Source of the DNA: WHSW01 sp963729075
Lineage (GTDB): Bacteria; Actinomycetota; Thermoleophilia; Solirubrobacterales; 70-9
Direction of reading: 5' to 3'
NCBI GenBank assembly: GCA_963729075.1
Contig: CAVSMU010000008.1
Span: forward strand, 62,001-126,000
DNA length: 64,000 nt
How positions within the stretch are numbered: the first letter of the stretch is position 1; each line of letters opens with the position of its first letter. The translations under genes were made by a program, and so were the position numbers. This document shows, in pieces, positions 1-8,997 of the stretch. The notes beneath the pieces were generated by a model that saw only the letters and a program-made list of their open reading frames with translations, was not told where the DNA came from and did no database searches.

Positions 1-568
1 GCTGCTCGTCGAAGAACCGGGACCCGGGCTCGTCGGCGGTCGCGAAGTGAGTCCAGAGGCCGACCAGCTCGGCCCGGTCGTCATCGGCGAGCTCGCGGAC
101 GAGCGCCTCGACCGCGCCAGGGTCGCGCTCGCCGAGGCGGCCCATGCCGCTGTCGTACTTGACGTGGACTCGTGGCCGCCTGCCGAGGGCCTGGCCACGG
201 GCACGCACGAGCTCGGCGAAGTCCGGGCGCCAGACGGTGACGTCGGCGTCGGCGTCGAGCGCCACGTCCAGCTCGGCCTCGCTGAGCGCGCCGAGGACCA
301 ACAATCTCGCCTCGGGAAGCTCGGAACGCAGCTCGGCGGCCTCGGGGGCCGTCGCGACCGCGAGCCAGCTCGCCCCGCCCGCGAGCGCCGCACGGGCCAC
401 CTCGATCGCGCCGTGGCCGTAGCCGTCGGCCTTGACCACGGCGCAGAGCGCCGCGCCCCCGGTCAGCTCCTCGGCCAGCCGGGCGCAGTTGTGCTCGATC
501 GCGCCCACGTCGACCACGGCCCTTGCCCGCGCGAGCGACGTGCGCCGGCTGCCTGTCGCAGCGCTCAC
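1..568 (-). CDS. alr: Alanine racemase, 5' part only
   Basis: Interconverts L- and D-alanine for peptidoglycan, using PLP. Only the first 189 codons are present; the gene runs off the left edge. The PLP-lysine motif VVKADGYGHGA is visible, with the lysine near residue 46, and is typical of the family. The GTG start overlaps the stop codon of the upstream nnr gene (GTGA), which indicates translational coupling. The order acpS-nnr-alr is common in Actinomycetota. The alr reading frame is also the frame in which the NnrE half of nnr is written, so unshifted translation of nnrE would run into alr (see nnr). Confidence 0.93.
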   Translation of the reverse strand, partial: MSAATGSRRTSLARARAVVDVGAIEHNCARLAEELTGGAALCAVVKADGYGHGAIEVARAALAGGASWLAVATAPEAAELRSELPEARLLVLGALSEAELDVALDADADVTVWRPDFAELVRARGQALGRRPRVHVKYDSGMGRLGERDPGAVEALVRELADDDRAELVGLWTHFATADEPGSRFFDEQ

Positions 569-2107
569 GCCACGCCCCCCGGCCTCAGTCCCGCCGGCAC
601 GGCCGCGATCACGTCCGTGGCGACGACCGACTCGGCGGCGCCGACCCGAGCGGCGGCCTCGCGGCCGGCGCGGGCGTGTGCGTATACGGCCGCGGCCGCG
701 GCCGCGTGCGGTTCGAGCCCGCGCGCCAGCAGCGCGGCGACCAGACCGGTGAGGACGTCCCCCGTGCCCGCTGTCGCGAGCGCGGGGCTCGAGAGCCCGT
801 TGACCGCCGGGTGCCCATCCGGACCGACGACGATCGTGTCGTCGCCCTTGAGCACGACGATCGCGCCCGATCGCGCCGCCGCCTCCTGGGCGCTGGCCAG
901 GCGCCGGGCGCCCACTGCGTCCGAGTCGGTCTCGAGCAGGCGGCCGAGCTCGCCGGCGTGCGGCGTCAAGACCGTCGGGGCGGGCCGGTCGGCGAGCGAT
1001 TCGAGTCTCCCGGCGATCGCGTTCAGACCGTCGGCGTCGATCACGAGGGGAGCCTCGATCCGCCGAGCAAGCTCGCCGACGAGCTCGCGAGCCCCGTCGT
1101 GACGGCCGAGCCCGGGCCCGACCACGGCCGCGGCCGCGCGCTCGGCTGCCGCGGCGATCGCGTCGGCGGCGTCGACCTCGAGGGCGCCGTCCCGGCTCGG
1201 ACAGCCGATCGACATCGCCTCGGTGAGCTTGATCTCGAAGATCTGCTCGAGGTCTGCCGGTACGGCCACGGTGGCGTACCCCGCCCCGGCCCGGCAGGCC
1301 GCCTCGGCGCTCATGCAGACGGCACCGGTCAGGCCGCGCGAGCCGCCCGCGATCAGCACCTGGCCCGAGCTGAACTTGGTCGAGTCGGCGACCGCGGCGG
1401 GGCGTCAGATCGAGGACCCGGGCGGCGATCAGACCGCCCGGAGCCTTGACCGGGGCTCCGTCCGGGATCCCGATCGGCGCCACGCGCAGCCGCCCGGTGT
1501 GCCGCTTGCCGGGCGCAATCCGGTGTCCGAGCTTGGCGGCATGAAAGCTCACCGTCAGATCGGCGTCGACGACCGGTCCCTCGACCTCGCCCGTGGAGGC
1601 ATCGATCCCGGAGGCGATGTCGGCGGCGACGACCGGGGCGCCGGCGGCGTTGATCGCATCGATCGCAGCGGCCGCGGGATCGCGCGCGGCACCGGAGAAA
1701 CCCGTGCCGAAGACCGCGTCGACGATCACTCCGGACCCGCGGAGCGCGTCCGGGAGCGCGGCGGGGTCGACGGTGCGCGTGGGGCCGTCGAAGCGGGCGA
1801 GGTTCTCGGCGGCGTCGCCGCTGAGCTCCGCAGCCGGCCAGAGCAGGAGCACCTCAACGTCGAAGCCGGTCGTCGCCAGGCGCCGCGCCGCGACCAGTCC
1901 GTCGCCCCCGTTGTTGCCCTTGCCGCAGACGACCCGGGCGGGGCCGTCGGCGGCGGTCTCGACCGCGGCCTCGGCGACCGCCCGCCCCGCCGTCTCCATC
2001 AGGTCGAGCGACGGGACCCCGCGGTCCTCGATCGCCCAGGCATCCGTGGCTCGCATGCTCTCGGCGTCATGGAGCGGGTCGAGCCAGGAGTCCATCCAGG
2101 ATTCCAT
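565..2107 (-). CDS. nnr: Bifunctional NAD(P)HX epimerase/dehydratase, frameshifted between the two domains
   Basis: Repairs hydrated NAD(P)H. The N-terminal NnrE (YjeF) domain starts at ATG 2107, directly after the acpS stop, and carries GKGNNGGDG at about residues 62-70. The C-terminal NnrD domain (about 565-1380) has the family GTGD motif near its end. The halves lie in different frames. The NnrE frame is open past 1408, while the NnrD frame has a TGA at 1405-1407. Removing one base from the G4 run at 1399-1402 (C4 on the coding strand) restores a continuous linker into the expected FSSGQVLIAGGS strand. The only usable start for a separate NnrD is GTG 1359, which would cut its first strand. 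A sequence error or a real broken gene is likelier than two designed ORFs. Confidence 0.85.
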
Positions 2108-2500
2108 CTACTCGGCGCTGGATCGCGATTGCGCGGTGGTCGCCAGGACGACCGCCGTCGCGAGGTCCTGCGAGTGGCTGAGCGAGACCGACAGGTCAAC
2201 CCCCGAGCGGCGCGCGGCCTCGGCAGCGGCCCCGTGGAGCCGAAGCCGCGGCGGCTCCCGGCCTCCGCCGAGGACCTCGACTTCGTGAAGACGCAGACCG
2301 CCGATCCCGAGGCACTTGAGCGCGGCCTCCTTGGCGGCGAACCTGGCGGCCAGGTGGCGGGCGGGTCGCTGCCGCGTCTCCGAGGCCTCGATCTCGCCCG
2401 CTGTGAAGACGCGCTCGAGCAGGCCGGGTCGGCGCTCGAGCGCGCGCTCGAGCCTGCCGATCTCGATCAGGTCGACGCCGATCCCGGGAGCAGCCTGCAT
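2108..2500 (-). CDS. acpS: Holo-[acyl-carrier-protein] synthase
   Basis: Transfers 4'-phosphopantetheine from CoA to acyl carrier protein. The 130-residue product has the family signature: GIGVDLIEIGRLERAL at the N-terminus (Mg-binding Asp at about residue 9) and FAAKEAALKCLG in the middle (catalytic Glu/Lys). Length is normal for the family. Its TAG stop is followed immediately by the ATG of nnr, so the two are probably co-translated. It lies downstream of glmS and the DUF3352 lipoprotein on the same strand. Confidence 0.96.
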   Translation of the reverse strand: MQAAPGIGVDLIEIGRLERALERRPGLLERVFTAGEIEASETRQRPARHLAARFAAKEAALKCLGIGGLRLHEVEVLGGGREPPRLRLHGAAAEAARRSGVDLSVSLSHSQDLATAVVLATTAQSRSSAE

Positions 2501-2526
2501 GCCGCAGAAGCTAGATGACTGGTGGT

Positions 2527-4113
2527 TCAGTCGGCGAGCGAGACGATGACCCTGGTCAGCGCGAGCTCGTCGTCGACCCAGCTCCCGGCGGCCAGCGACT
2601 CGAAGGCCTCGAGGTACGGAAGCGCGGCGCGGTAGTCGGGGTCAGCGGCCGAGCCGCCCTGCTCGGCGACCTCGAAGAACGAGGGCAGGTGAACGAAGAG
2701 GGCCGGAGGGAAGTCGTCGCCGAGCGACTCGACGGCCTCCTGGTAGCGCGGATCGTCGCCGAGCTCCGACTCCGGATCGAGCGCCTGGGCGACCGTGCCT
2801 CCGAGCACCGCGACGAGGTGGTCATCGATGACCCCCGCCTCCGCGCCCCCGCCCAGGCTGGGCACTCCGAGCGAGAAGCCGTAGTCAGCGCCCTCCGGAG
2901 GCGCCGCCGAGCGCAGGCCGGAGTCGCGCTCGGCGAGCGTCTGCACTCGCTCGAGCAGCTGCCGCGGGCCCGTGGGATCGGTGATCTCCGCGATCAGCCC
3001 GGCCGTGAATCCGGGGGCGGAGGTGCCCTCGACGAATGCGGATGCGTCACCCAGCCAGTCGAGCGAGCCCGGGCGAGGATCGAAGCCGGTGGCCTCGCGG
3101 ACCGCTTTGCGGATCGAGCCCGCCCCGGGCAGGCCCCCGTTGGCGAGCTGGTCGAGGAACCGCGCGAGCGCATCGCCCGCCTCCGGGGCTCCGACGGCGA
3201 ACCAGGAGCCGGCCGGCAGCGTCTCGATCAGCGAGGCGTCGGTGGCGATGTCCCCCTGGCCGTCGACGACGGACGCGAGCTCGAGCCCGGCAGTGTCCGG
3301 CGTCGCGGTCAGCCCGACCGCGACCGGGTCCGAGAGCGGTCCGGCGAGCAGCGGGTCGAGCAGCCGCGTGCTGCCGGGATCGAGGTCCTCCGATGCGATC
3401 GCAGCCTCGATCGCGGCCCCGAGCTCGACATAGGCCGAGGCCAGGAGGTCGTCGCCGAGGCCGTCCGTCGGCTGCGTGTACTCCTCGCTCTCGGCGAGCG
3501 ACTCTCCCGCGGAGGCGTCGACGGCGACCTTGAACGCGTCCTCGGGCCCGAAGACGAGGAAGTCGTCGATGAGCCCGACCGCCGTGTCCCCGTCCAGCTG
3601 GTAGTCGACGTCGCCGTAGCTGCTCTCCTCGACCTCGCCCTCGGACTCCGCCGCGAGCGTCTCGTCGATGAAGTCCTGGGCGGCATCGGCGTCCGAGACC
3701 TCGACGAGCACGGCGGCCTCGGGGTCCATCGACGGCGAGTCGAGGCTCTCGAACGAGCGCACGAACACGGCACCCCGGTCGCCGAGCCATGGCTCGATGT
3801 CCTCGGCGAACGTCGCGTCGACGCCGTCATCGGCCAGCGACGAGTCCAGCTCGGCGGCGATTGCGGCGGCGGGGTCCTCGATTCCGGCGACGCGCTCGGC
3901 GAACGACTCGATCGCCTCGGCCTGATCACCCTCGGGCCGGAGCACGACCTCGGCGTACAGCGGGACGTCGGGCGGCACCAGCGACGCTGGCTCCGAATCC
4001 TCGCCGCCGCCGCAGCCGATGATTGCCGCGCCGGGGAGAAGAAGAGCAAGGCTTGCGCCGAACGCGAGCACGCGTCCCCCCTTGCCCCCTTTGTTTCCGA
4101 TGCTTCCGTGCAA
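2527..4113 (-). CDS. DUF3352 domain-containing lipoprotein
   Basis: Secreted lipoprotein of unknown function, about 528 residues. A hydrophobic segment ends in a lipobox (AIIGC) followed by GGGEDSEP, so the mature protein should be anchored on the outer face of the membrane. The rest is acidic and Ala/Leu-rich, with the repeated fold seen in DUF3352 proteins (DVPLYAEVVLRPEG, FVEGTSAPGFTAGL). TTG 4113 keeps the basic n-region; GTG 4071 has a better purine-rich site upstream but would leave no charge before the hydrophobic core, so the start is uncertain. It sits between glmS and acpS, an insertion into an otherwise conserved cell-wall block. Confidence 0.78.
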   Translation of the reverse strand: MHGSIGNKGGKGGRVLAFGASLALLLPGAAIIGCGGGEDSEPASLVPPDVPLYAEVVLRPEGDQAEAIESFAERVAGIEDPAAAIAAELDSSLADDGVDATFAEDIEPWLGDRGAVFVRSFESLDSPSMDPEAAVLVEVSDADAAQDFIDETLAAESEGEVEESSYGDVDYQLDGDTAVGLIDDFLVFGPEDAFKVAVDASAGESLAESEEYTQPTDGLGDDLLASAYVELGAAIEAAIASEDLDPGSTRLLDPLLAGPLSDPVAVGLTATPDTAGLELASVVDGQGDIATDASLIETLPAGSWFAVGAPEAGDALARFLDQLANGGLPGAGSIRKAVREATGFDPRPGSLDWLGDASAFVEGTSAPGFTAGLIAEITDPTGPRQLLERVQTLAERDSGLRSAAPPEGADYGFSLGVPSLGGGAEAGVIDDHLVAVLGGTVAQALDPESELGDDPRYQEAVESLGDDFPPALFVHLPSFFEVAEQGGSAADPDYRAALPYLEAFESLAAGSWVDDELALTRVIVSLAD

Positions 4114-4175
4114 GCCGCGAGATGGTAGCGACCGGCCGTGCTCGGCCCGTGGAGCGAGCGGCGAGGCCTGGCCGC

Positions 4176-6056
4176 TTACTCGACCGTGACCGTCTTCGCC
4201 AGGTTGCGCGGCTGATCGACGTTGAGCCCGTTCAGACGCGCGATGTAATAGGCCAGCAGCTGCAAGGGCAGCACCGCGAGGATCGGCTGGAGGATCCAGT
4301 CGGTCCGGGGCACGAACAGGGTCTGATCGGACGCCTCCGCCGCGAGCTCGGAGCCCCTGGTCGCGACCGAGATCACGTCGGCGCCGCGGGCGCGCACCTC
4401 GGCGACGTTGGAGAGCACCTTCTCGAGCACCGGGCTGTCGGTCGCGATCGCGACCACCGGCGTCTCCTCGTCCAGTAGGGCGATCGGACCGTGCTTCATC
4501 TCGCCGGCCGCGTACGCGTCGGTCGGGATGTAGGAGATCTCCTTCAGCTTCAGGGCTCCCTCGAGGCACACCGGGAGGCCGATGTTGCGGCCGAGGTACA
4601 GGAAGAATCCTCGCTGGTGATGGCTGCGCGCAATCGCGCGCACGCGGTCGTCGGTGGCCACGAGGGTCTCCTGGATCAGGTGCGGGAGGCGCTTGATCTC
4701 ACCGATGAGCTCGGCGATCCGCTCCGCTGGGAGGGTCCCGCGCTCCTGCGCGAGCCAGAGCCCGAGCAGGTACATGATCGCGACCTGGCTGACGAAGGTC
4801 TTCGTAGCCGCGACGCCGACCTCGATTCCGGCCCGCGTGTAGAGCACCGTGTCGGCGTCGCGCGTCGCCTGGCTGCCCATCACGTTGGTGACCGCGAGCA
4901 CGCAGGCGCCCCGCTCGCGCGCGAGCCGCATCGCCGCGAGCGTGTCCGCGGTCTCACCGGACTGGGTGATCCCGATCACGAGGTCGTTCTCGCTCACGAC
5001 CGGGTCCCGGTAGCGGTACTCGGAGGCGATGTCCATCTCGACCGGGACGCGGGCCCATTGCTCGATCGCGTAACGGCCGACCAGGCCGGCGTGGTAGGAG
5101 GTCCCGCACGCGACGATCACGATCCGGTCGAGCCGCTGGGCCAGGCCTTCGGAGAACTCGAGCTCGGACAGGTCGACGCGGTCACCCCCGGCGAGCCGGT
5201 CAGTGATCGTCTCCGCGACCGCGTCCGGCTGTTCGTGGATCTCCTTGAGCATGAACGTCGGGTAGCCGCCCTTCTCGGCCGCGTCCTCGTCCCAGGTCAC
5301 CTCCTCGACGTCGCGATCGACGGGCCTGCCGGCGACGTCGGTGATCTCCGCGCCGTCGGGCGTGATCGTCACGATCTCACCGTTCTTGAGCCCGAGCACG
5401 TTGCGGGTCTCGCGTAGGAACGCGGGGATCGCGGAGGCGACGAAGGTCTCGTGGTCGCCGAGGCCGACGATCAGCGGGCACTCCTGGCGAGCGGCGACCA
5501 GGGCGTCCGGGTGGTCGGAGTGCATGGCGACGAACGCGTAGTGCCCGCGCAGCTCGGCGAAGGCCGCGCGGACGGCGTCGGTGAGGTCACTGGCGGACTC
5601 CCCCTCGTAGTGGCGCTCGATCAGGTGCGCGACGATCTCGGCATCGGTCTCCGAGCTGAACCGGTGCCCGTCGGCTTCGAGGTCGCGGCGCAGCTCGGCG
5701 TGGTTCTCGACGATGCCGTTGAGGACGATGTGGATGCGGTCCTCGCAGTCGCCGTGGGGATGTGCGTTCCTCTCGGTGACCCGCCCGTGCGTCGCCCAGC
5801 GGGTGTGCCCGAGCCCGATCGTTGCCGGCGGCGCGGCCACCGCAACAGAGCCCGAGGCCACCGGTTGATCGGCCTCGAGGCCCAGCTCGGCGCGCAGGTT
5901 GGCGAGGTTGCCGACCGCGCGCACGGAGTCGATCCGGCCGTCCTCGAGCAGCGAGATCCCTGCGGAGTCGTAGCCGCGGTATTCCAGCTTCTCGAGCCCC
6001 GCCACGAGCAGGTCACGGCACGGACGCTTGCCTACATATCCGACGATCCCGCACAT
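4176..6056 (-). CDS. glmS: Glutamine-fructose-6-phosphate aminotransferase (isomerizing)
   Basis: Makes glucosamine-6-phosphate from fructose-6-phosphate and glutamine, the first committed step to UDP-GlcNAc. At 626 residues it is full length. The N-terminal nucleophile Cys2 (MCGIVGYVG) marks the class II glutaminase domain; two SIS sugar isomerase domains follow (ACGTSYHAG and GITQSGETADT motifs). The C-terminus LAKTVTVE is typical. It follows glmM on the same strand after an 87-nt gap. I found no glmS-ribozyme-like structure in that gap. Confidence 0.97.
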   Translation of the reverse strand: MCGIVGYVGKRPCRDLLVAGLEKLEYRGYDSAGISLLEDGRIDSVRAVGNLANLRAELGLEADQPVASGSVAVAAPPATIGLGHTRWATHGRVTERNAHPHGDCEDRIHIVLNGIVENHAELRRDLEADGHRFSSETDAEIVAHLIERHYEGESASDLTDAVRAAFAELRGHYAFVAMHSDHPDALVAARQECPLIVGLGDHETFVASAIPAFLRETRNVLGLKNGEIVTITPDGAEITDVAGRPVDRDVEEVTWDEDAAEKGGYPTFMLKEIHEQPDAVAETITDRLAGGDRVDLSELEFSEGLAQRLDRIVIVACGTSYHAGLVGRYAIEQWARVPVEMDIASEYRYRDPVVSENDLVIGITQSGETADTLAAMRLARERGACVLAVTNVMGSQATRDADTVLYTRAGIEVGVAATKTFVSQVAIMYLLGLWLAQERGTLPAERIAELIGEIKRLPHLIQETLVATDDRVRAIARSHHQRGFFLYLGRNIGLPVCLEGALKLKEISYIPTDAYAAGEMKHGPIALLDEETPVVAIATDSPVLEKVLSNVAEVRARGADVISVATRGSELAAEASDQTLFVPRTDWILQPILAVLPLQLLAYYIARLNGLNVDQPRNLAKTVTVE

Positions 6057-6143
6057 GGGAGGCCGTAAAGGGTAGAGGCGCCGCCTAGAAAGGCGAATCC
6101 GGCGCGCCTCCGGCGACGGGATTCCGTCGCTCGGCCCCGCGGG

Positions 6144-7472
6144 TCAGCCGAGCTCGCGCCGCACGGTCGCCACCAGCCGGGCGCAGATCTCATCGGCCTC
6201 GCTCTGCTCCGGTGCCTCGACCATCACGCGGACCAGCGGCTCTGTCCCGGACGGGCGCACGAGCACACGCCCGCGGTCGGCAAGCCCCTGGTTTTCGCTC
6301 TCGACCGCGTCCCAGACGGCGGTCGCGGACTCGACCGCACCCCGATCTGCCACCTCGACGTTCTCGAGGACCTGCGGAAGCCGCTCCATCGGCGTGACGA
6401 CGCTGAGATCCGCGCCCTCGAGCGCCCCGATCGCCAGCAGGGCTGCGGCGATGCCGTCGCCGGTGGGCGCGAAGTCGGTCCAGATCACGTGACCGGACTG
6501 CTCGCCGCCGAGCGACCAGTCGCGGCGCTCGAGCTCGGCCGAGACGCTGCGGTCGCCGACCGGCGTGGTCGCGACCTCGATCCCCGCCGCCTCCATCGCC
6601 TGGTGGAACCCGTAGTTGCTCATCACGGTCACGGCGACGCCGCCGTCCAGCATGTCGCGGCCCCGCAGGTGTGCGGCGACGAGCGCGATCAGCTCGTCGC
6701 CGTCGCGGACCGCGCCGGCCGAGTCGACCGCGAGCACGCGGTCGCCGTCGCCGTCGAACGCGAACCCGAGCGCGGCGCCGGTGGCCACGACCCGCTCGGC
6801 GAGAGATTCCGGGTGCGTGGATCCGCAGCCCTCGTTGATGTTGCGGCCGTCCGGCTCGCCGGCGATCACGTCGATCTCGGCCCCGAGCCGCTCGAAGATC
6901 GCCGGCGCGGCGCGGTAGGTGGCGCCGTTGGCGCAGTCGAGCACCACGCGTAGGCCCGAGAGGTCGAGCCGGAAAACGGATGAGAGCTCGCGCAGGTAGT
7001 CATCGAGTGCGCCCTCCAGTTCCCGCACCCGGCCAACCGCCGGGGTCTCCCCCGCCTCGGCCGGGTCGTCCAGGATGCCGCCCACCCGGGCCTCGATGTC
7101 GGCCTCGAGCTCGTCCGCGAGCTTGCGGCCGTCCGCGCCGAAGAACTTGATCCCGTTGTCCCGCCAGGGGTTGTGCGAGGCGGACACGACGACCGCCAGG
7201 TCGAGGCCGAGCCGACGGACCAGGACGGATGCCGCCGGGGTGGGCAGGACCCCGGCGCAGAATGCGTCGCCGCTCGCCTGGGCGATGCCGGCCGCCAGCG
7301 CAGCCTCGAGCATCGGGCCCGACTCGCGGGTGTCGCGAACGATCAGCGCCTGCGGGCGCTCAACCGAGCTGCAGGCGGCCGCTGCGTGACCGAGGGCGAG
7401 TGCCAGCTCGGCGCTGAGCAGCTCACCGGCGACGCCACGGACACCGTCGGTACCGAAGAGCTTGCGACCCAA
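6144..7472 (-). CDS. glmM: Phosphoglucosamine mutase
   Basis: Converts glucosamine-6-phosphate to glucosamine-1-phosphate. The 442-residue product begins with the family signature KLFGTDGVRG and has the phosphoserine loop VVSASHNP, the metal-binding DGDGDR loop and the C-terminal sugar-phosphate-binding RPSGTEP motif. Start is a TTG six bases after the rpsI stop, so it is in the ribosomal protein operon rplM-rpsI-glmM-glmS, an arrangement usual in Actinomycetota. Confidence 0.97.
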   Translation of the reverse strand: MGRKLFGTDGVRGVAGELLSAELALALGHAAAACSSVERPQALIVRDTRESGPMLEAALAAGIAQASGDAFCAGVLPTPAASVLVRRLGLDLAVVVSASHNPWRDNGIKFFGADGRKLADELEADIEARVGGILDDPAEAGETPAVGRVRELEGALDDYLRELSSVFRLDLSGLRVVLDCANGATYRAAPAIFERLGAEIDVIAGEPDGRNINEGCGSTHPESLAERVVATGAALGFAFDGDGDRVLAVDSAGAVRDGDELIALVAAHLRGRDMLDGGVAVTVMSNYGFHQAMEAAGIEVATTPVGDRSVSAELERRDWSLGGEQSGHVIWTDFAPTGDGIAAALLAIGALEGADLSVVTPMERLPQVLENVEVADRGAVESATAVWDAVESENQGLADRGRVLVRPSGTEPLVRVMVEAPEQSEADEICARLVATVRRELG

Positions 7473-7478
7473 TGCCGG

Positions 7479-8282
7479 CTAACGCTTGGAGAACTGCGGG
7501 CGCTTGCGGGCCTTCTTGAGTCCGGCCTTGCGCCGCTCCTTCTTTCGGGCATCGCGCGTCAGCAGGCCGCGGCGCTTGAGCTCCGGGCGCAGCTCCGGGT
7601 CGATCTCGCAGAGCGCCCTCGCGATGCCATGCCGGACGGCGCCGGCCTGGCCGGTGATCCCTCCGCCGTGGACGCGGACGTGAACGTTCACGCTCGACTC
7701 GTAGCCGGCGGTGAGCAGTGGCTGGCGGGCGACGGCTCGCAGGTACTGGCGGGGGAAGTACTCGTCGAGCGAACGGCTGTTGACCTCGAAGCTGCCGTCG
7801 CCGGGGCGCAGGATCACGCGAGCGATCGAGCTCTTGCGCTTCCCGGTCGCCTGGATCTGCTCGCCGGCGGGAATCTCGACCTGCGGGCCGCTCCGGGAGA
7901 CAGGCTCGTCGCCGGTATCGGCCTCCGCCTCGCGCCGGGCTCGCTCCTCTGCCTCGGCCTCGAGTCGCGCTCGCTCCTCGGCGCTCAGCTCGCGCTCCGG
8001 CTCGATCGCGATCGGCTCGAGCTCGGCTCCCGGCGGCTGGTCCTTCGCCCGCGCCTCGCCCTCGGGCGCCTGCGCGGGCTCCGGCTCGGGCTGGCTCGGC
8101 TGCTGCTCGGCCTCCGCCGGCTGCTCGGCCTCCGCCGCCGGCTGCTCGGCCTCCGCCGCCGGCTGCTCCTCGGGCTCGGGGGCCGCCGGCTGCTCGGCCT
8201 CGGAGCCTTCGCCCTCGGGCTGCTCGGCCTCGGGCCGCTCGCCCTCGGGCTGGTCGTCCGTCTCGCTTCGCTCTTCGTTCAT
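7479..8282 (-). CDS. rpsI: 30S ribosomal protein S9 with a long acidic N-terminal extension
   Basis: The last about 123 residues are a normal S9 core (ATGKRKSSIARV start, GGGITGQAGA, and the C-terminal KKARKRPQFSKR tail that reaches the ribosomal P site). The first about 144 residues are a low-complexity acidic extension rich in Glu, Ala, Pro and Gln, with repeated EQPAAEA units and a predicted helical Glu/Arg stretch. Shorter acidic extensions exist in other actinobacterial S9 proteins. The ATG overlaps the rplM stop by one base (TGATG), supporting this start and coupling. Confidence 0.95.
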   Translation of the reverse strand: MNEERSETDDQPEGERPEAEQPEGEGSEAEQPAAPEPEEQPAAEAEQPAAEAEQPAEAEQQPSQPEPEPAQAPEGEARAKDQPPGAELEPIAIEPERELSAEERARLEAEAEERARREAEADTGDEPVSRSGPQVEIPAGEQIQATGKRKSSIARVILRPGDGSFEVNSRSLDEYFPRQYLRAVARQPLLTAGYESSVNVHVRVHGGGITGQAGAVRHGIARALCEIDPELRPELKRRGLLTRDARKKERRKAGLKKARKRPQFSKR

Positions 8283-8716
8283 CAGGCTTCGATCTCCATC
8301 GGCTTCGGCTTCTGGGCCGCATGTGGGTGGTCCGGCCCGGCATAGACCTTGAGCTTGCCGAGCTGCTGGCGCGCGAGGCGGTTGCGGGGCAGCATGCCGC
8401 CGACCGCCCGGCGGATGACCTCCTCGGGACGCCGCTCGAGCATCTCGCCGAGCGTGCGCGTCCGGACGCCGCCCGGATAGCCGGTGTGGCGGTGATACAG
8501 CTTGTCGCTGCGCTTGTTGCCCGTCACCGCGATCTTCTCGGCGTTGACGACGACGACGAAGTCGCCGGTGTCGCAGTGCGGCGTGTACTCGGGCTTGCGC
8601 TTGCCGCGCAGCGTGTCCGCGATCTGGGTCGCGAGGCGGCCGAGGGTCTTGCCCTCGGCGTCGATCAGGTACCAGTCGCGCTGGCGATCGGCGGGTGTCG
8701 CAACGTAGGTCTTCAT
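8282..8716 (-). CDS. rplM: 50S ribosomal protein L13
   Basis: Large-subunit ribosomal protein, 144 residues, normal length. The start MKTYVATPADRQRDWYLIDA and the GDFVVVVNAEKI and GMLPRNRLARQQL segments are family-typical. It is the first gene of the minus-strand operon rplM-rpsI-glmM-glmS. The reading frame stays open upstream, but ATG 8716 matches the conserved N-terminus. The upstream region is shared with a divergent riboswitch-controlled peptidase. Confidence 0.97.
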   Translation of the reverse strand: MKTYVATPADRQRDWYLIDAEGKTLGRLATQIADTLRGKRKPEYTPHCDTGDFVVVVNAEKIAVTGNKRSDKLYHRHTGYPGGVRTRTLGEMLERRPEEVIRRAVGGMLPRNRLARQQLGKLKVYAGPDHPHAAQKPKPMEIEA

Positions 8717-8828
8717 CTGCTCGCAACGCGCGGCTACGCGCGAAAGCCGCGCTGCGGCTTCTGCCGGCACGCGCGGCCGGCTGATGATAGATGACTGTCT
8801 CGCAGGCGTATACTGCCGCCGCAGCACC

Positions 8829-8972
8829 TGCCTAATCCCGCGTCGCTCGGCGTGGGAGCGGGGGAACCGATGGAACGGCGTCGAAAGCCGTTCCTTGGGG
8901 CGAATCGGGCCCGCAATATCCGGCCCGTAGCGCCGCTCTTTCGGCGCGAGCCCGTCAGCTAACTCCGCAGGC
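8829..8972 (+). promoter_or_regulatory. c-di-AMP riboswitch (ydaO/yuaA type)
   Basis: The sequence carries conserved ydaO/yuaA blocks in order: CCTAATCCC at the 5' end, GGGGGAACC in the first half, TTGGGGCGAATCGGGCC in the core, and CCGTCAGCTAACTCCGCAGGC at the 3' end. This class senses cyclic di-AMP and in Actinomycetota often precedes cell-wall hydrolase genes, which fits the M23 peptidase starting at 8998. A TATACT at 8809-8814 could be the -10 element just upstream. The identification is from motif memory; covariance scoring was not possible. Confidence 0.85.
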
Positions 8973-8997
8973 TCGCGAAAGAGAGGCACGTACGCGG

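Noticed and set aside
2515..4128. 537-codon plus-strand open frame
   Set aside because: Shadow of the DUF3352 lipoprotein gene; Arg/Gly/Val-rich with no domain.
6057..6143. Possible glmS ribozyme upstream of glmS
   Set aside because: The 87-nt gap is too short, and the conserved ribozyme core is not visible.
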